From assembly GCA_947561715.1 (NCBI GenBank), contig OX387198.1, positions 11,842,001-11,906,000 on the forward strand: 64,000 nucleotides of DNA, given 5' to 3'. The notes beneath the pieces are model-generated. The model saw only the letters and a list, made by a program, of their open reading frames with translations, was not told the DNA's origin and did no database searches. Source of the stretch: Ascidia mentula. Taxonomy: Eukaryota; Chordata; Ascidiacea; Phlebobranchia; Ascidiidae. The stretch's first letter is position 1. Each line of letters opens with the position of its first letter. This document shows positions 1 through 11,362 of the stretch, piece by piece. A program made the position numbers and the translations under genes.

Positions 1-1
1 C

Positions 2-2813
2 TATATCCCTAATGTAGTCGATACAACTGCAACCATTACTTATGCCCCTGTGACTGATTTACTGACGGCGGCGGCCCAATATATGAAGCCACGTGTCGAA
101 GGAATTCCCTCGAAATGTACATACGTACATGCACCAGTTGGATGGAAATGGTTCATGGGCTTTAACTTCGTGGTGATGTACGTTCTTCCCGTCATCGTAA
201 GTACACAATATAGTGTTGGAATGATTTGAGAAGAACTAAGTTAATGCATGGGTGTAAAGCTATTGAAAAAAGACAGCAGCCAAGTAATTTTCAAAAAAAA
301 GACACGAATATTTTGCCTTCGCAATAAATAGACTCAAACTTGGTATTAATGATGTTTAGCTGTGTCAGAAGGCTAGCTTTGTCCAGCATCTAGCAAGTCT
401 TTCAATGACGAATTTTCGTGTAGGTCATGGTTCTGTGTTACGGTTTAATCATCAACCGTCTCTCATGTTCAAAGTTCCGCACTAGTAGCACCGCGAGTGC
501 GACACAAACAAACGGCAAAAAGCGAAAGAACAGCACCAGATCGGACAAGGATCGTCGACGGGTGACCATCATGTGCGCCGCACTGGTGACCACTTTCGTG
601 CTTCTCTGGTTGCCTTTCCACGTCAACCATCTGGCGAAAATGGTTGGAATCAACGTGACCATACAGATGGCAAGTCATTCAAGCGTATAACAATTATTAA
701 ATTTTGACACTTTGGCGCCCATGTAAAGGTTATACCTAGAAGTGATTTAAAAAGTCATGTTTCATTTGCCAAAAACACCCCACATGCGATCATTGTACTG
801 CGGCATTGTAATTCCTAAACTAAACGAGCAGTTGGTTCCAGGTTTACATCTGCGAGAATCTTCCAGTTGCCGGGGCGCTGTTGGCTTATCTCAACTCCGC
901 TCTCAACCCATATCTGTACAGTTTCCTCGGCAGCAACTTCAAGCGGCGATGGGAGTAAGTATCGCAACCCCAGAAACAACGATTTGTTTTCATGTTACTG
1001 TTATGTGGTCGGGCACGAGCTAACGGCGGTGCAAGAGTGGGGATCTGATGTGAATGATTGCATCCGGAGCACGAGCGAATCAAAATGTGTAGCGAAAAAC
1101 TCTTGTGTGCGTGCTGCTGTCAGTGTTCATTTGAATTAATTCGTCAAACAAATTTGTTTTTGCTTTATTTTTTGCTAAGCTCGTTCACCAGAAAGTATGC
1201 CCCAGTTATTTTTGTAAAATTGGCTAAACCAAAACACGTAAATTTGCTTCAGATTGCTGCGAAAAACGCGTGGTATCCAACAGTTTATGTCCTTGGCTAG
1301 AAGACATTCTGACCATAGCGGCATAACAAAATCGAAGAGCGCTAGGCATCGTAACACTACCCAGGCGCCTCACTACTGGGCCACGGGCAGTATTAAGGCC
1401 CCGAACAGCGTGGTCGACAAGAACTTAATGACCATTCCTGCCACTACAGGTCCTAGCCGCATAGACGAAACCGACAAGTTTCGTTCTCATAACTTTTACG
1501 TTTACAATGTAGCAAGTTGTTTTTCTTACAAGGCATGAATTGTTTTTTGCTTGATGTGGCATGCCAAACGTGTTGGTTAGCATGAACGAAGACAGCATTA
1601 AATTCCGTTCGAGTTTTTCGTCCAACAAACACACGCACAAAGCTGCTACGTTAGAAAAATCTTTCTTGCAAAATAGCACGAACGGGCATTCAGCAAAGGC
1701 TGCAATTGAAGAAATGGCGTGCCATAACCAGTTTGTTTTTAATGCCAACAAACATTCAGAGAAACATAGTCACCCAACGTTGGTTGTTTTTTTGGGTCCT
1801 TTGCAAAATCACGCTAGCAAAATACGTCATGCTTGGCACTCGGAAGAACGCCAGCAAGAATACTTAGGCCAAGGCCTTTGTTTGTGCCACAGATACTATT
1901 TTTTTAACCATACCGTGCATGGAATGATGTTTAGGCATGCGGATATTTTAAACTTCGCTTTCTTATAGCTGGCTGGAGAATTGTTGACCAGTGGAAGATA
2001 TTTAAAACGTTATTTTAAATGTTTGCAGCCATGCAGCAGGCTCCATTCACAGAAGCGTTAAAAGGAAAACAAGTTCCATCTCCGGAGGTATCGGAGTCCG
2101 ATACACCAAGAAGTCCCACAAACCGGGCAGAGATGGAAGCACAAGCAACAACACTGCTACAGTGATGACAAAAATTTACAGGTAAATTACTGCCGCAGGT
2201 CTGTCGATATGGATCAAAAGAAACACTCTGAGAACCGAGTTGGCGTTGGCGTTTCGATGTGTTTTGCTCTTGCCCACACGCCCGGGTGGCTGACTGCGAT
2301 CCCACGGCAGACGGTGATATTCCATGAGGAGATTGCCTTAAACATGGGCGCCTGATTTGATAACCTTATGGTTTTATCGGTGCCCATGGCATTTTTTTCT
2401 TCAGTGTATCCGTTCAACTGCGCAGATATTTTTTTGTGTGCTAAATACTGGTTTAAAAATTTTATTTGAAAAAAAAGTTGAACTTGAACTTACTTAAATT
2501 TGTCCAGACACAAATATTAACAAAACATGCGATGTCAGCCCAGTGTTGATTTTACATACTACATACACAGATTGCGAAATTAGTAATTGTTGCTTTACAC
2601 AGCACTGAATAACAAAACTCTTTGTTTAGGGGCAAATCAGAAAAGGGTGGATCAATATCACAAACCAAGTCGTCACTCGATTCCACTCACGCCCTATCCG
2701 GAAACAGCGAAGTATTAAATCCAGTCAGCACTGTGCCAACAAACGAAATAGAAACGGCAGCAGGACTTCCTGCTTACAAGGAGGGCCAGAGTTTGGAATT
2801 ACTCCACCCTTAA
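2..2813 (+). CDS. Rhodopsin-family (class A) peptide-type GPCR, 3' part
   Basis: Partial gene; the 5' end lies left of the window. Proposed exons: 2-196, 424-669, 842-954, 1253-1477, 2029-2181 and 2630-2813; phases agree at every junction. The first exon gives extracellular loop 2 (with its Cys) and most of TM5. The second gives the rest of TM5, a basic loop 3 and TM6 with a WLPFHV motif. The third gives TM7 with NPYLY (the NPxxY motif) followed by the NFKRRW start of helix 8. This layout fits a plasma-membrane neuropeptide receptor of the somatostatin/galanin/allatostatin type, but the ligand cannot be assigned. The last three exons encode an unusually long Ser/Thr/Lys-rich tail of about 220 residues. 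Exon 1253-1477 is the least certain: it rests on an open phase-matched frame and a weak GTTTCG donor. The intron after 669 starts with GC rather than GT. Stop codon at 2811-2813. Confidence 0.8.
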
Positions 2814-2990
2814 ATCGGCCGGAAAAATGTAAACAACTTATTTTTAATATCTTTTCTCTTTTTGACTATTGCATTGTAAATTTCGCTTTACTGTGGTTTT
2901 GTGTAACGCGCTATACATTACTGTTTTCCAAGTTAAAGCCTTTTGCAAACATAGGCTACATATGTGTTTCTGTTAACAATTGCGTCTGTC

Positions 2991-4314
2991 CTGTACAGTG
3001 TGCCATTTGTCACATTGATTTTTTGCAATCATTTAAATCAATGTTGCTCTATGTTGCCCTTAACCGTAGAATGGATGTAAATAAACCAATCGAAAATATT
3101 GTTTAACTGCAGATCCTTCAAGGTTTATATTATAGCATTGAACAATTGTAATTTAAACAATGTTGTGGCCGAGAAAATGAAACGCGCATAAAAAATATTC
3201 TACTGAGACGGATTGCCACTATTGCTTGTGAATTCGCAGCTCAGAATAAATGTGGCAGTACACCTTGCTCGCCGCTACCGCAGGCCATTGGATGTAGACA
3301 TTTCACTGTGACAATATGTAACAATATTTTGCATGGACAAAATTTTGCAGGTAAGTAATAAGGCTGATTTAAAAACCGCGGAAAAACTTACACAACAAGG
3401 GAGTATTTAAATGTCAAGTAAAACGATGATTCAATATGAACAGCGCTTTGCAGCGATCTTCACAAAGCGTAAATCACAAAGTCTGTTATATTTATAGCAA
3501 AAAGCATGCAATGAATTTCGCTATTTTTAGCTGGCAAGATTGTTGAAATTCACACAAAAGCAATTGGCTGTCATACTAGCAGTTCTTTTCTTGCCCTGAT
3601 GCCGAAATATTGATCAAATGTTGAATAAAACACACGTTTTATTTTCGGAAAGAAACATGGATTTTACAACCACCGTTACTCAGACACTTTTGAAGATGAA
3701 AGGCCATCGCAAAATATTTATATTAACCCAATAGCCCATTTACATCCCCAACGCCCAACAATTACTCCATTAAAAATGTATTTACATTTGCCCCAGGCCT
3801 TTTCTGCAAAACAGCGAATGTCAAGTCACGCCAGTGGGCGTTTAGTATATGCTGCAAATGAGAAAGATTGAAATAACATAAAAGTCGTGGCATTCAATTA
3901 TTTCAATCTTTGTGATACAAATTAACGTTTGTTCGAAATTTAGAGATTTTCGTGGATGGCGTGCATTTCTTTGTATAACGCGTAACCTAAATGTTTTCGT
4001 GCATGTACCTGTATCATCGTTTTTTCCGATGATCTTGTACAGTATGTTAATTGTCACTTTTCGTCGCAATCATTTAAAACCAATGTTGACCCATACTGCC
4101 CTCAAGCGAAGAATGATTGTAAATAAACAAATCGTAACTTTGTAGATGTAGCAGTAGGCTGGCCTGTATAAGCTAAGCGTGTTTCTGATAACAACAGCTA
4201 CCATCTTGAATAACGCGCCGATTGTTTATTTGGTCTTGTTACAACCCGGCAAACTAATTAATGTTGACCCATACTGCCACCGGCCGCAAAATATAAGTAA
4301 ACGAACAAATCGTC
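2991..4314 (+). repeat. Three degenerate copies of the GPCR 3' UTR block
   Basis: Copy 1 is at 2991-3093, copy 2 at 4034-4136 and a shorter copy 3 at about 4256-4314. All keep the order: TGTACAGT-like start, GTCAC, GCAATCATTTAAA, CAATGTTG, then ATGTAAATAAAC or a derivative, ending near AATCG. Copies 2 and 3 have no intact coding exon upstream. They look like remnants of tandem duplications of the receptor locus. Sequence from 2814 to 5360 is otherwise 3' UTR and intergenic, with no further gene seen. Confidence 0.5.
3080..3085 (+). terminator. Poly(A) signal of the GPCR gene
   Basis: AATAAA lies about 270 bp after the GPCR stop codon. It sits inside a block that recurs, degenerate, at 4034-4136, where AATAAA is also kept. 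It is the best candidate for the 3' end of this gene. Confidence 0.45.
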
Positions 4315-4735
4315 AAATGCAGTTTGTCCAGAGGCGCACAGAGCTTTAAGCTACAGAAACGAAGAATGTAGTGGATTGCATGTGCAGAAATGTTTACAAA
4401 CGTCTGGGGTTAATTAAGATAAAGCAATAACATTCGTTAGTCACTAGTGCGTATTTGCACTGCGCAATTCAAACGCACAATGGAATTTATTTCTCCATAA
4501 AAGCATTTAATTAACAAAACTTTGCAAACACTCAACCTTTCGTAGGACTCACAAAAAACAAACGTTATTCACGTGCATATTCCAATTTACATTCGACTAT
4601 AGCGTTGTACTAATCAGGCCTACGTTGGAAAAGTGGTTGATTATTATTATTTCGAATTTCTTGTGTGTGATTTAGCCTTTCAAATTTCTTTCAAATTTTA
4701 TTGTAGAAATTTTCTTAAGTAGCAAATAAATGGAT

Positions 4736-4870
4736 TGCAATGTGGCAGTTCATACTTACGTGAAAGGGCCGATAGGATAGGATTACTTCATGGGCTTCAA
4801 CTTCCTCGTCATGTAGGATACGTTCTGCCAGACTACCGTATAAGTACACAGTTCGGTATTAAATGATGTT
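4736..4870 (+). pseudogene. Decayed duplicate of the GPCR loop2-TM5 exon
   Basis: The stretch parallels the exon at 2-196 and the start of its intron. It can be read as HTYVKGPIG, stop, DYFMGFNFLVM, stop, and is followed by a donor-like GTATAAGTACAC and further intron-like similarity (TATTAAATGATGTT). The intact exon reads TYVHAPVGW ... FMGFNFVVMY with GTAAGTACAC. In-frame stops make it non-functional. Similarity across the exon-intron border shows a DNA-level duplication, not a retrocopy. Confidence 0.65.
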
Positions 4871-5360
4871 AGAGGCAATACGTTGTAGTTTAAAGCTAAC
4901 ATACGAAAAATGGCTGAAAAGACGAACAACCAATGAGCCGACAGAAACTAAACGATAGACATTTGTTCAAAATACTAGTCAATGCGATTTCATCAACCGG
5001 ACTGGACTTATATAGCTGGGAAACATGCAAAAACTTGATTAGCTGGAAACGTGCTAAAACGTGATGATTGTAGACGTGTTGTAATTTGTTGTTGTCTACT
5101 ACAAAACCATGGTGTTTGTTGTTGCCGGTTTGGATAAAAAAAATTATTGTTAATTTAAAAATAGATTTATTGATACGCATGAGCAAATATGTGTTGTGTT
5201 GTGTACCTGCACTGCAGTAGTAATGCAGGTACGGTCTGAACAGACAGAACAAGTTAATATCTAATTTATGTCTGGTAACTAGTTTTGTTTTTGTTCTACA
5301 AATAGCATGTTAAATTCGGAATCGTAGCTGTAATCTGTTGCCTGTTGCAAACGGGTTGTC

Positions 5361-8300
5361 ATGGAATACTCAAGCACATCAAGTGCCAGCAATAGCGACG
5401 ATGATGTACACGAGAATACAACAACCAAGCCTAACACTGACACTACTATGAGTTACCTTAAACAATGGAAGTTTTATTTTGATGATGAAGAATCATCGAG
5501 TAAAAACAACCTCTTACAAAGGCTCAGGAGTAAAGCTTTCAAGGAAAGCCTGAGAAGTTGTCATTTCAGAAGCATTTGTTGGAGAGTATGTTTATATTTT
5601 TTTATGTTCCCATTAGCTTGTATATGGGCTGGCAAAGCTAACGATTTTGTAATTGTCTGTTCATTATTTTCAGGTGTTCTTGGGGTGCCTGCCACAGGAT
5701 TTGGACGATTGGCATGATGCTGCCTGTAGGTCTAGAGATACCTACACCAAAATCAAGTTAAAACACATTGAAAATGCAAAAGTAAATGATGACAGCTCTA
5801 ATATCGAAGTTGAAAACCCACTGTCACAAAATGTTGAAGTAAGGCAGAAATTTAAATTTTCCAGAAAATATTTTTTGACGATAATTTGTTGCTTTGAAGA
5901 GCTCATGGTCTCAATTTTTTCGAAACAATGAATTGAAGACACTTATAGAGCGGGATGTTTCCAGAACGTAAGATGAATTTAAAACAATATGTAAGATTAG
6001 TCATGGCCACAATGCAATAAACATGTAAAATTATGTAAAAGATGCTGAAACATATGTTTTCTGTAAAATCAAATTTCTTTACCTAATTTTCGCTAAAAAT
6101 TGCATATATTTGTAATTTGTTGGCCTGCACTTGAAACATTGCATTGTAATGAAAATGGTATAGTCAAATAGGATAATTAACAGACGTTTTTCAAAAACGT
6201 TGCATATTTCTGCATTAAATCTAGAGTTATTTCGTTTTGCTTTGTGCTGCTGTGATGCATTAGTGAGTTGCAACTATGTTGGCAGATATTTTAAGATTTT
6301 ACTTTCCAACTATTACCCCATTACTTGGGGTAATTATTGGACACATGTGGGGTAGTTGCTGGACAGTGTACTAAACTTGCCAAATCTATGCTGTTTCCGG
6401 TGAATTTCAAACAAGTTTACAACCTATTGTTCAATGACATGTGGTAATAAAGTGTCGACACTGACATATTCCATATTTTGTGGGTTTACTTAATATTTTT
6501 TTTAATGTCTGTTAATTTCTTGACACTGCTAATTTGTTGATGTCTATGCACCTCATAAATTCCTGCTATTCCGTAGTTTTATTGGTTTTTGTATCTATTT
6601 TCTAGGCATTCTTATTGAGGTTATTGCATTTACATACAGGAACGGGCAAAATGGAATAACACACTATTCTAGAACAGTTAATTTGAATCCAAAACACTGC
6701 ATCATGTTCTGTTTTTGCTGGTTGCATAATAATGTAATTAACTGTTTTCAAAAGAATGTATACTCTCTCAATTGTTACATGCCATTGAAGCCATGTTTCT
6801 GAAGAGAAAATAGGTGAAAAAATAATGTGATGAAATTTGAGACAAAGTTATAAAACTTGATTGTTTGATAAAAATTGGAATTTGACTTCGAATGGCTTAG
6901 GATTTAAATCATCCACATGTTTTATTATATACCACTCAAAACAGTTGGTACTTTGATATTAATACATGGTGTCAGTGTCCAATACTTACCCCAGAAGACA
7001 AAAATGTGCATGGGATAATTATTTTTCTAAGGTACTAGGTAGAGGTTTGGATTAACCTTCATTGAAAACTTAAGGGCTTGACCTGCCAGTGATTCTTAAG
7101 TGAAATTTTAAATCATTAAACACTGTAAAATTTTAATAAATTACTATATCCACTTAGTTTGAAAAAGTTCCGGAAATGAACCCCTTCTACAATTTTTTTT
7201 TGATCAATGTTTTACAGAAGAAACAACACATGGTATTTTTAACTATAAAAGGCTTACAGCTCACCACATGCACAAAATAAAGTTTTAGGGAGCCATAATT
7301 TTATTTCTATGGTGGCGTCCACTAATTACCCCATAACTTTAACTGTCCGATAATTACCCCAACTTACTTTTATATGCAATATGGAGCCAATAATATGAAT
7401 TGTGTATAAGCTGCAGACAGCAAAGGCCGTTTGGTCAGCAAAGCCGTCTTATGGTCACACCAGCTGCACTGATGAGACCTTTTAGGTCGAAACAGTGGCC
7501 ATCTGTCTGCAGCTTACTTTTATATGTTTGCTACTCCAACATTTGAAACAAAAAAGTTTAATTATGTAATAACAAAAACGTGCGTATCTCTAACTTACAA
7601 CAAATATGTAGGTGCCCAGAAATAGACTTTTATCACACGGACAAGGTGCACAACATGATGGCTAACATATTGTTTTGTTATGCTCGTGAACATGAGAAGT
7701 TGTCATATCGACAAGGAATGCATGAGCTACTTGCCCCTTTAATATTTGTTCTGCATTGTGACTTACAAGGTGCTGCTCATGCCAAAGATATGGGTACACT
7801 TCCGTAAGTTTTGCCATTTGATGTTTTGTTATTCTACACATCAATTTAACTATAAACACCGTGTTTTTAGGAAAATTGTGACTGATATGCTCAGTGAAGA
7901 TTATCTGGAGCACGATGCATAGTAAGTGACTGAAAAATGTGTGAAAAGTAATTTAAATAGTGTTGACCTATTTTTAAACAGTGTAAATAATTTGCTTTTG
8001 TAGTGTCATGTTCTCTAAGGTAATGGATGCCACAAACGGGTGGTATGCAGTTACTGAAATTCCACCCCAAACTGAGGAAATTGTTGATACAAAAGAGCAG
8101 TCACCTATTCCCACTGTTCCCTTTCAATCCAATGGGGTAAGGCTTTACTGGTATAATATATATCATTTGGTTTGCAAATAATACCTTGTTTACTCTGTTT
8201 CAGGACAACATACAAAGCCCCCCATTGGAAATTACGAATAAACTGAATCATATTCATGAAACCCTGGTGGCGAAGCATGATAGAGAACTGCACCACCACT

Positions 8301-10687
8301 TGACAAGACTACAAATCATTCCCCAAGTTTATGGCCTGTATGTTTGTTCTGATGCAGTGTAAATTAGAATCTGTGTACATTGTTACAGTGCATTGTCTTT
8401 TTCTGTGACCATGTACAACATTCCTACTAGTAGTCTATACCAAATTAAATTTACTGGAATTGGTGTTTGTTCCTGTGGTTCTTAACATAGAATATACCTT
8501 TTGTTTAGGAGATGGCTTCGTTTGCTATTCGGTCGTGAGTTTGTGTTGCAAGATCTACTTGTTTTGTGGGATGCTCTGTTTGCTGACAGCCCCACCCTTG
8601 ATCTTGTTGACTACATTTTTGTTGCCATGATGATCAATATTCGTGAACCATGTGAGGGTCTAATTTTTCATTGATAATTTCAATTTCACTTTTGTAAAAT
8701 AATCATTCTATTTAAACAATTTGAGTATTGGTAATTTTTAGGTGCTTTTGAAGAAAATACATCGCCACAGTGTTATATTTTTTTATATGTCATTCTTTTA
8801 ATGTGCATAGTGCACATATCCATTGATATTCTTTGCCATTTTTCTGCTGCCTATGCATAATGTAAATTGTGAATGCTTTAAATTGTTGAATATATATTAA
8901 TTTATTTAAATGTGAGATGTGTAGCATAGAATTTACTTTCTGTCTTGGGGTCTTTGGGTAGAAAATGGCGCATTAAGGTTCACATTACACTTTCAAGTGT
9001 AAAGTTAATTGAAAAAATTTTTTAAGTGTTGCTGGCTGATTACTGCAGTTGCATGCAACTGCTGATGAAATATCCACCAATAGAAGATATATATGACCTT
9101 GTCAATTTGGCCATATATTACAGAGACCCAAAGGTTTGTGATTGTGTTTTTTTCTGATTGCTTATTTACTTTACATGTTATTCACACAGACCCATCGACG
9201 CCCGACATACACAAAATTTCGTCAGCAATCGCAGTTAATGCAGAAGGTCAACCACAGCAAACCTGTGCAAAGAAAAAACCGCAACTCATTCTTTCAGTCT
9301 ATTAAAATAGACAACCCTTTTTCTAACCTAGGAAGGTATGTGTTGGCCCTTTTTTATGCAGTTTGTGTGTTACAAATGTTCTATAACGCTGAACTGTAAT
9401 ATATTTGCATAAATTATTCATTTTCTAATTCACCAGGGACTTTAAAAAGGCCTTGCAGTCACCGCCGCCCAGACCAAAACAAATGCCAAAAGCATCTGGT
9501 AAGTTTTAAAAAATATTTAAATTTTTTAAAAAAGATATTTAAAAATTTTGCACAACAAATCATTGGCAAAAATTTAACGGCTTGACAAAAAATCTTTAGT
9601 AAAAATTTTATTTTCAATATCTTTTCAACCAGTGAAAATGTGTTTTAGAAGAAGTTAATGTGCAATTTACAAGAAATCGAGTCATTTCAAAGTCAATGAG
9701 TAGAGCTGAAACACACAGGCCAAAGTTCAATGTTATGCAACCACTTCAAAACAATCCTGACTTGGTATGTTAATAATTTTTAATAGATTTAATAGTTCCA
9801 ATTAAACAGATTTCGCAAAAGCAGAAAGCAATATTTGAATTTTGACCCTGTATTGAAATATTGTTTGAATTTCCGCTTACTTGGTAGTCATAACTGTTTT
9901 CGAAAATTTCATCTTCTATGCTTCTTCAAACATTATGACATATTGTAATTACACATTTCACCACATACTCTGGCAACAGAAGTAATTCCAGATTTTGTTT
10001 TCCAATTTAAAGTTAAACTGTATTCATTGTGTTCACAAACTCAACTTTAAATAACCATCTATTTACACAACAAAGGAAAATGAGATACACACCTTGCGTC
10101 AGAGTATTGATGAGCTTCAGGAGAAATGCAGATTTTGTGCCGATAAATTGGATGCAAACATAAGGCTTCTTCAGCATGGAGTTGTTGGCAGAAGATCCCG
10201 AAGCAGTAGTGAAGTGGAAAGTGTAACAACTCCAACTATGCCAGATGTTGAGGAGTTGGCAGCATGTGACGAAGAAACTTGTGTTGCTGTTGCCAACTTA
10301 AAACAAGTAAGATCTCATTGACTACATATTTATCAATCTACAATTACATAGAAGGTTAAATGGTAGGTTAAAAAGGAATTATATATAATGTTAACTTCTT
10401 GATCAGTGGCTTTCTTATCTCAATTAATAACATTTTGGGTTAGACTCTTCGTTATCCAAAAACTTTGTATCGAGAATTCGAACTGTGTAAAATTTTATTG
10501 TGTTCCCTGTTTTGTGCAGATTCGTGACATTCTGAGAGGTAGTTTGAACATGGAAATGTCCCTTCCTGACTCGGCCGTTGAGTCCACCCTAGACTTGCTT
10601 CCTAAACCACCTGAAACTTTACCACATGCACAAAACTCTCCAAACAGTGAACAGTTAACCCCAACTTCTGGGGTTATCAACAGATAA
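5361..10687 (+). CDS. TBC1D5: TBC1 domain family member 5-like Rab GTPase-activating protein
   Basis: Complete model of 648 residues. Exons: 5361-5585, 5674-5838, 5900-5967, 7612-7803, 7871-7921, 8004-8136, 8204-8337, 8509-8651, 8742-8769, 9049-9133, 9190-9335, 9437-9498, 9649-9764, 10076-10306, 10520-10687. In vertebrates TBC1D5 binds retromer and inactivates Rab7 on endosomes. Both GAP fingers are present: the IxxDxxR motif (I146, D149, R152) and YRQG (185-188). Other family blocks are LRSCHFRSICWR, ENPLSQ, ILFCYAREHEKLSYRQGMHE, DYLEHDAY, RWLRLLFGREF, LLVLWDALFAD and DYIFVAMM. The C-terminal coiled region (ELQEKCRFCADKLD ... VANLKQIRDILRGSL) also matches the family. The 28-nt exon 8742-8769 is inferred because it alone restores phase between its neighbours. 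The start is the first Met of an acidic N terminus. A possible acceptor (CTACAAATAG) lies about 55 nt upstream. Confidence 0.93.
6323..7365. mobile_element. Candidate DNA-transposon remnant with long imperfect inverted repeats
   Basis: The left arm 6323-6368 begins ACTTGGGGTAATTATTGGAC. The reverse complement of 7314-7365 begins AAGTTGGGGTAATTATCGGAC. Both continue with a second GGGGTA-TT-TGGAC block, so the arms match over about 45 bp by eye. The interior has no transposase ORF. Superfamily and exact ends are not clear, and no target duplication was identified. Confidence 0.4.
7363..7526. repeat. 14 bp direct repeats flanking the ribozyme segment
   Basis: CTTACTTTTATATG occurs at 7363-7376 and again at 7513-7526, enclosing about 136 bp with the hammerhead. 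Inside, AAGCTGCAGACAG (7408-7420) is the exact reverse complement of 7503-7515, which covers the cleavage site. The segment therefore looks like a short insertion with a target duplication and an internal inverted repeat. Confidence 0.55.
7462..7514 (+). ncRNA. Type I hammerhead self-cleaving ribozyme motif
   Basis: All core elements are present in order. Stem I 5' strand AGCTGCA (7462-7468) is followed by CTGATGA (7469-7475). Stem II is GACCT/AGGTC with a TTT loop (7476-7488). Then come GAAA (489-492 of the same kilobase), stem III CAG/CTG with a 7-nt loop (7493-7505), and TC giving a GUC cleavage triplet ending at 7507. Stem I 3' strand TGCAGCT (7508-7514) is the perfect complement of the first strand. 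A short stem III with an open stem I is the arrangement described for ribozymes of Penelope-like retroelements. The motif lies in TBC1D5 intron 3, sense strand. Cleavage activity is not shown by sequence alone. Confidence 0.85.
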
Positions 10688-11116
10688 AAAATCTTCACAT
10701 GTTCTAAATTTTTAACGTCATGTCACATAAAGAACAAGTTGTTCTGTAGGTCATGAACCTGGCAACATCTTTGGTGTGAATTCCAGTTTTATGTGTTACC
10801 ATCAGCATGGCATCTACTGATTTTCATTACCACACACTAAGACATGGTTTTTCGTAAAATGTACAGTATGTGTGTTTGAAAATAGGTGCTATCCCAATAA
10901 TTTCCAATGCATTTCTCAAATCAGATGGATTTGCAGATAAATAGTGCCATATCTTTCTTGTGTTCAGCACTTGCATGTGAACATTTCGCCTATGTCTTGT
11001 TGAAAGTGGCCAAACTGGTAACCACCCATTTTCAACATTATTTCTATACTACAAGCAGTATTTTCCCCACCTCCCACATACTTATTAACATTCAATATGC
11101 TTGCAATACTTTGTGC

Positions 11117-11122
11117 AATAAA
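11117..11122 (+). terminator. Poly(A) signal of TBC1D5
   Basis: AATAAA on the + strand, 430 bp after the TBC1D5 stop at 10687. The interval 10688-11362 holds only the 3' UTRs of TBC1D5 and of the convergent JmjC gene; no other gene was seen. Confidence 0.5.
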
Positions 11123-11149
11123 CTTAACAGTGTACAAGTTTTTCACATT

Positions 11150-11155
11150 TTTATT
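11150..11155 (-). terminator. Poly(A) signal of the JmjC gene
   Basis: TTTATT on the + strand reads AATAAA on the minus strand, 208 bp beyond the JmjC stop. It lies beyond the + strand signal of the opposing TBC1D5 gene, so the two transcripts would overlap tail to tail by a few tens of bases. Confidence 0.45.
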
Positions 11156-11362
11156 TTCTTTCATAATCTCATGTGGCAGTACAGTGTTAAGAAACATTAG
11201 GTGGATAAAACAACTTATTGCACAAATCTTTAGTGAGTTTATAAAAAATCCTGTGAAAACAATTCTTGGCATGTATCGTAAACAGTAGAAAGCCTTTTCA
11301 ACATTATCATCGTACACATGCCTTCAAAAAAACAACACAAATATATGGTCAAGTTTTCAATT

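Larger units (their letters stand above)
5968..7611 (+). other. TBC1D5 intron 3: repeat-bearing, non-coding
   Basis: A 1.6 kb AT-rich intron, much longer than most others in this gene. It holds a candidate terminal-inverted-repeat element (6323-7365) and, right after it, a hammerhead ribozyme motif (7462-7514) bounded by 14 bp direct repeats. No coding exon was found inside. Confidence 0.7.

Noticed and set aside
1561-1968. 135-codon + strand open frame in a GPCR intron
   Set aside because: No recognisable domain, an overlapping open frame on the other strand, and it lies between two phase-matched exons of the receptor.
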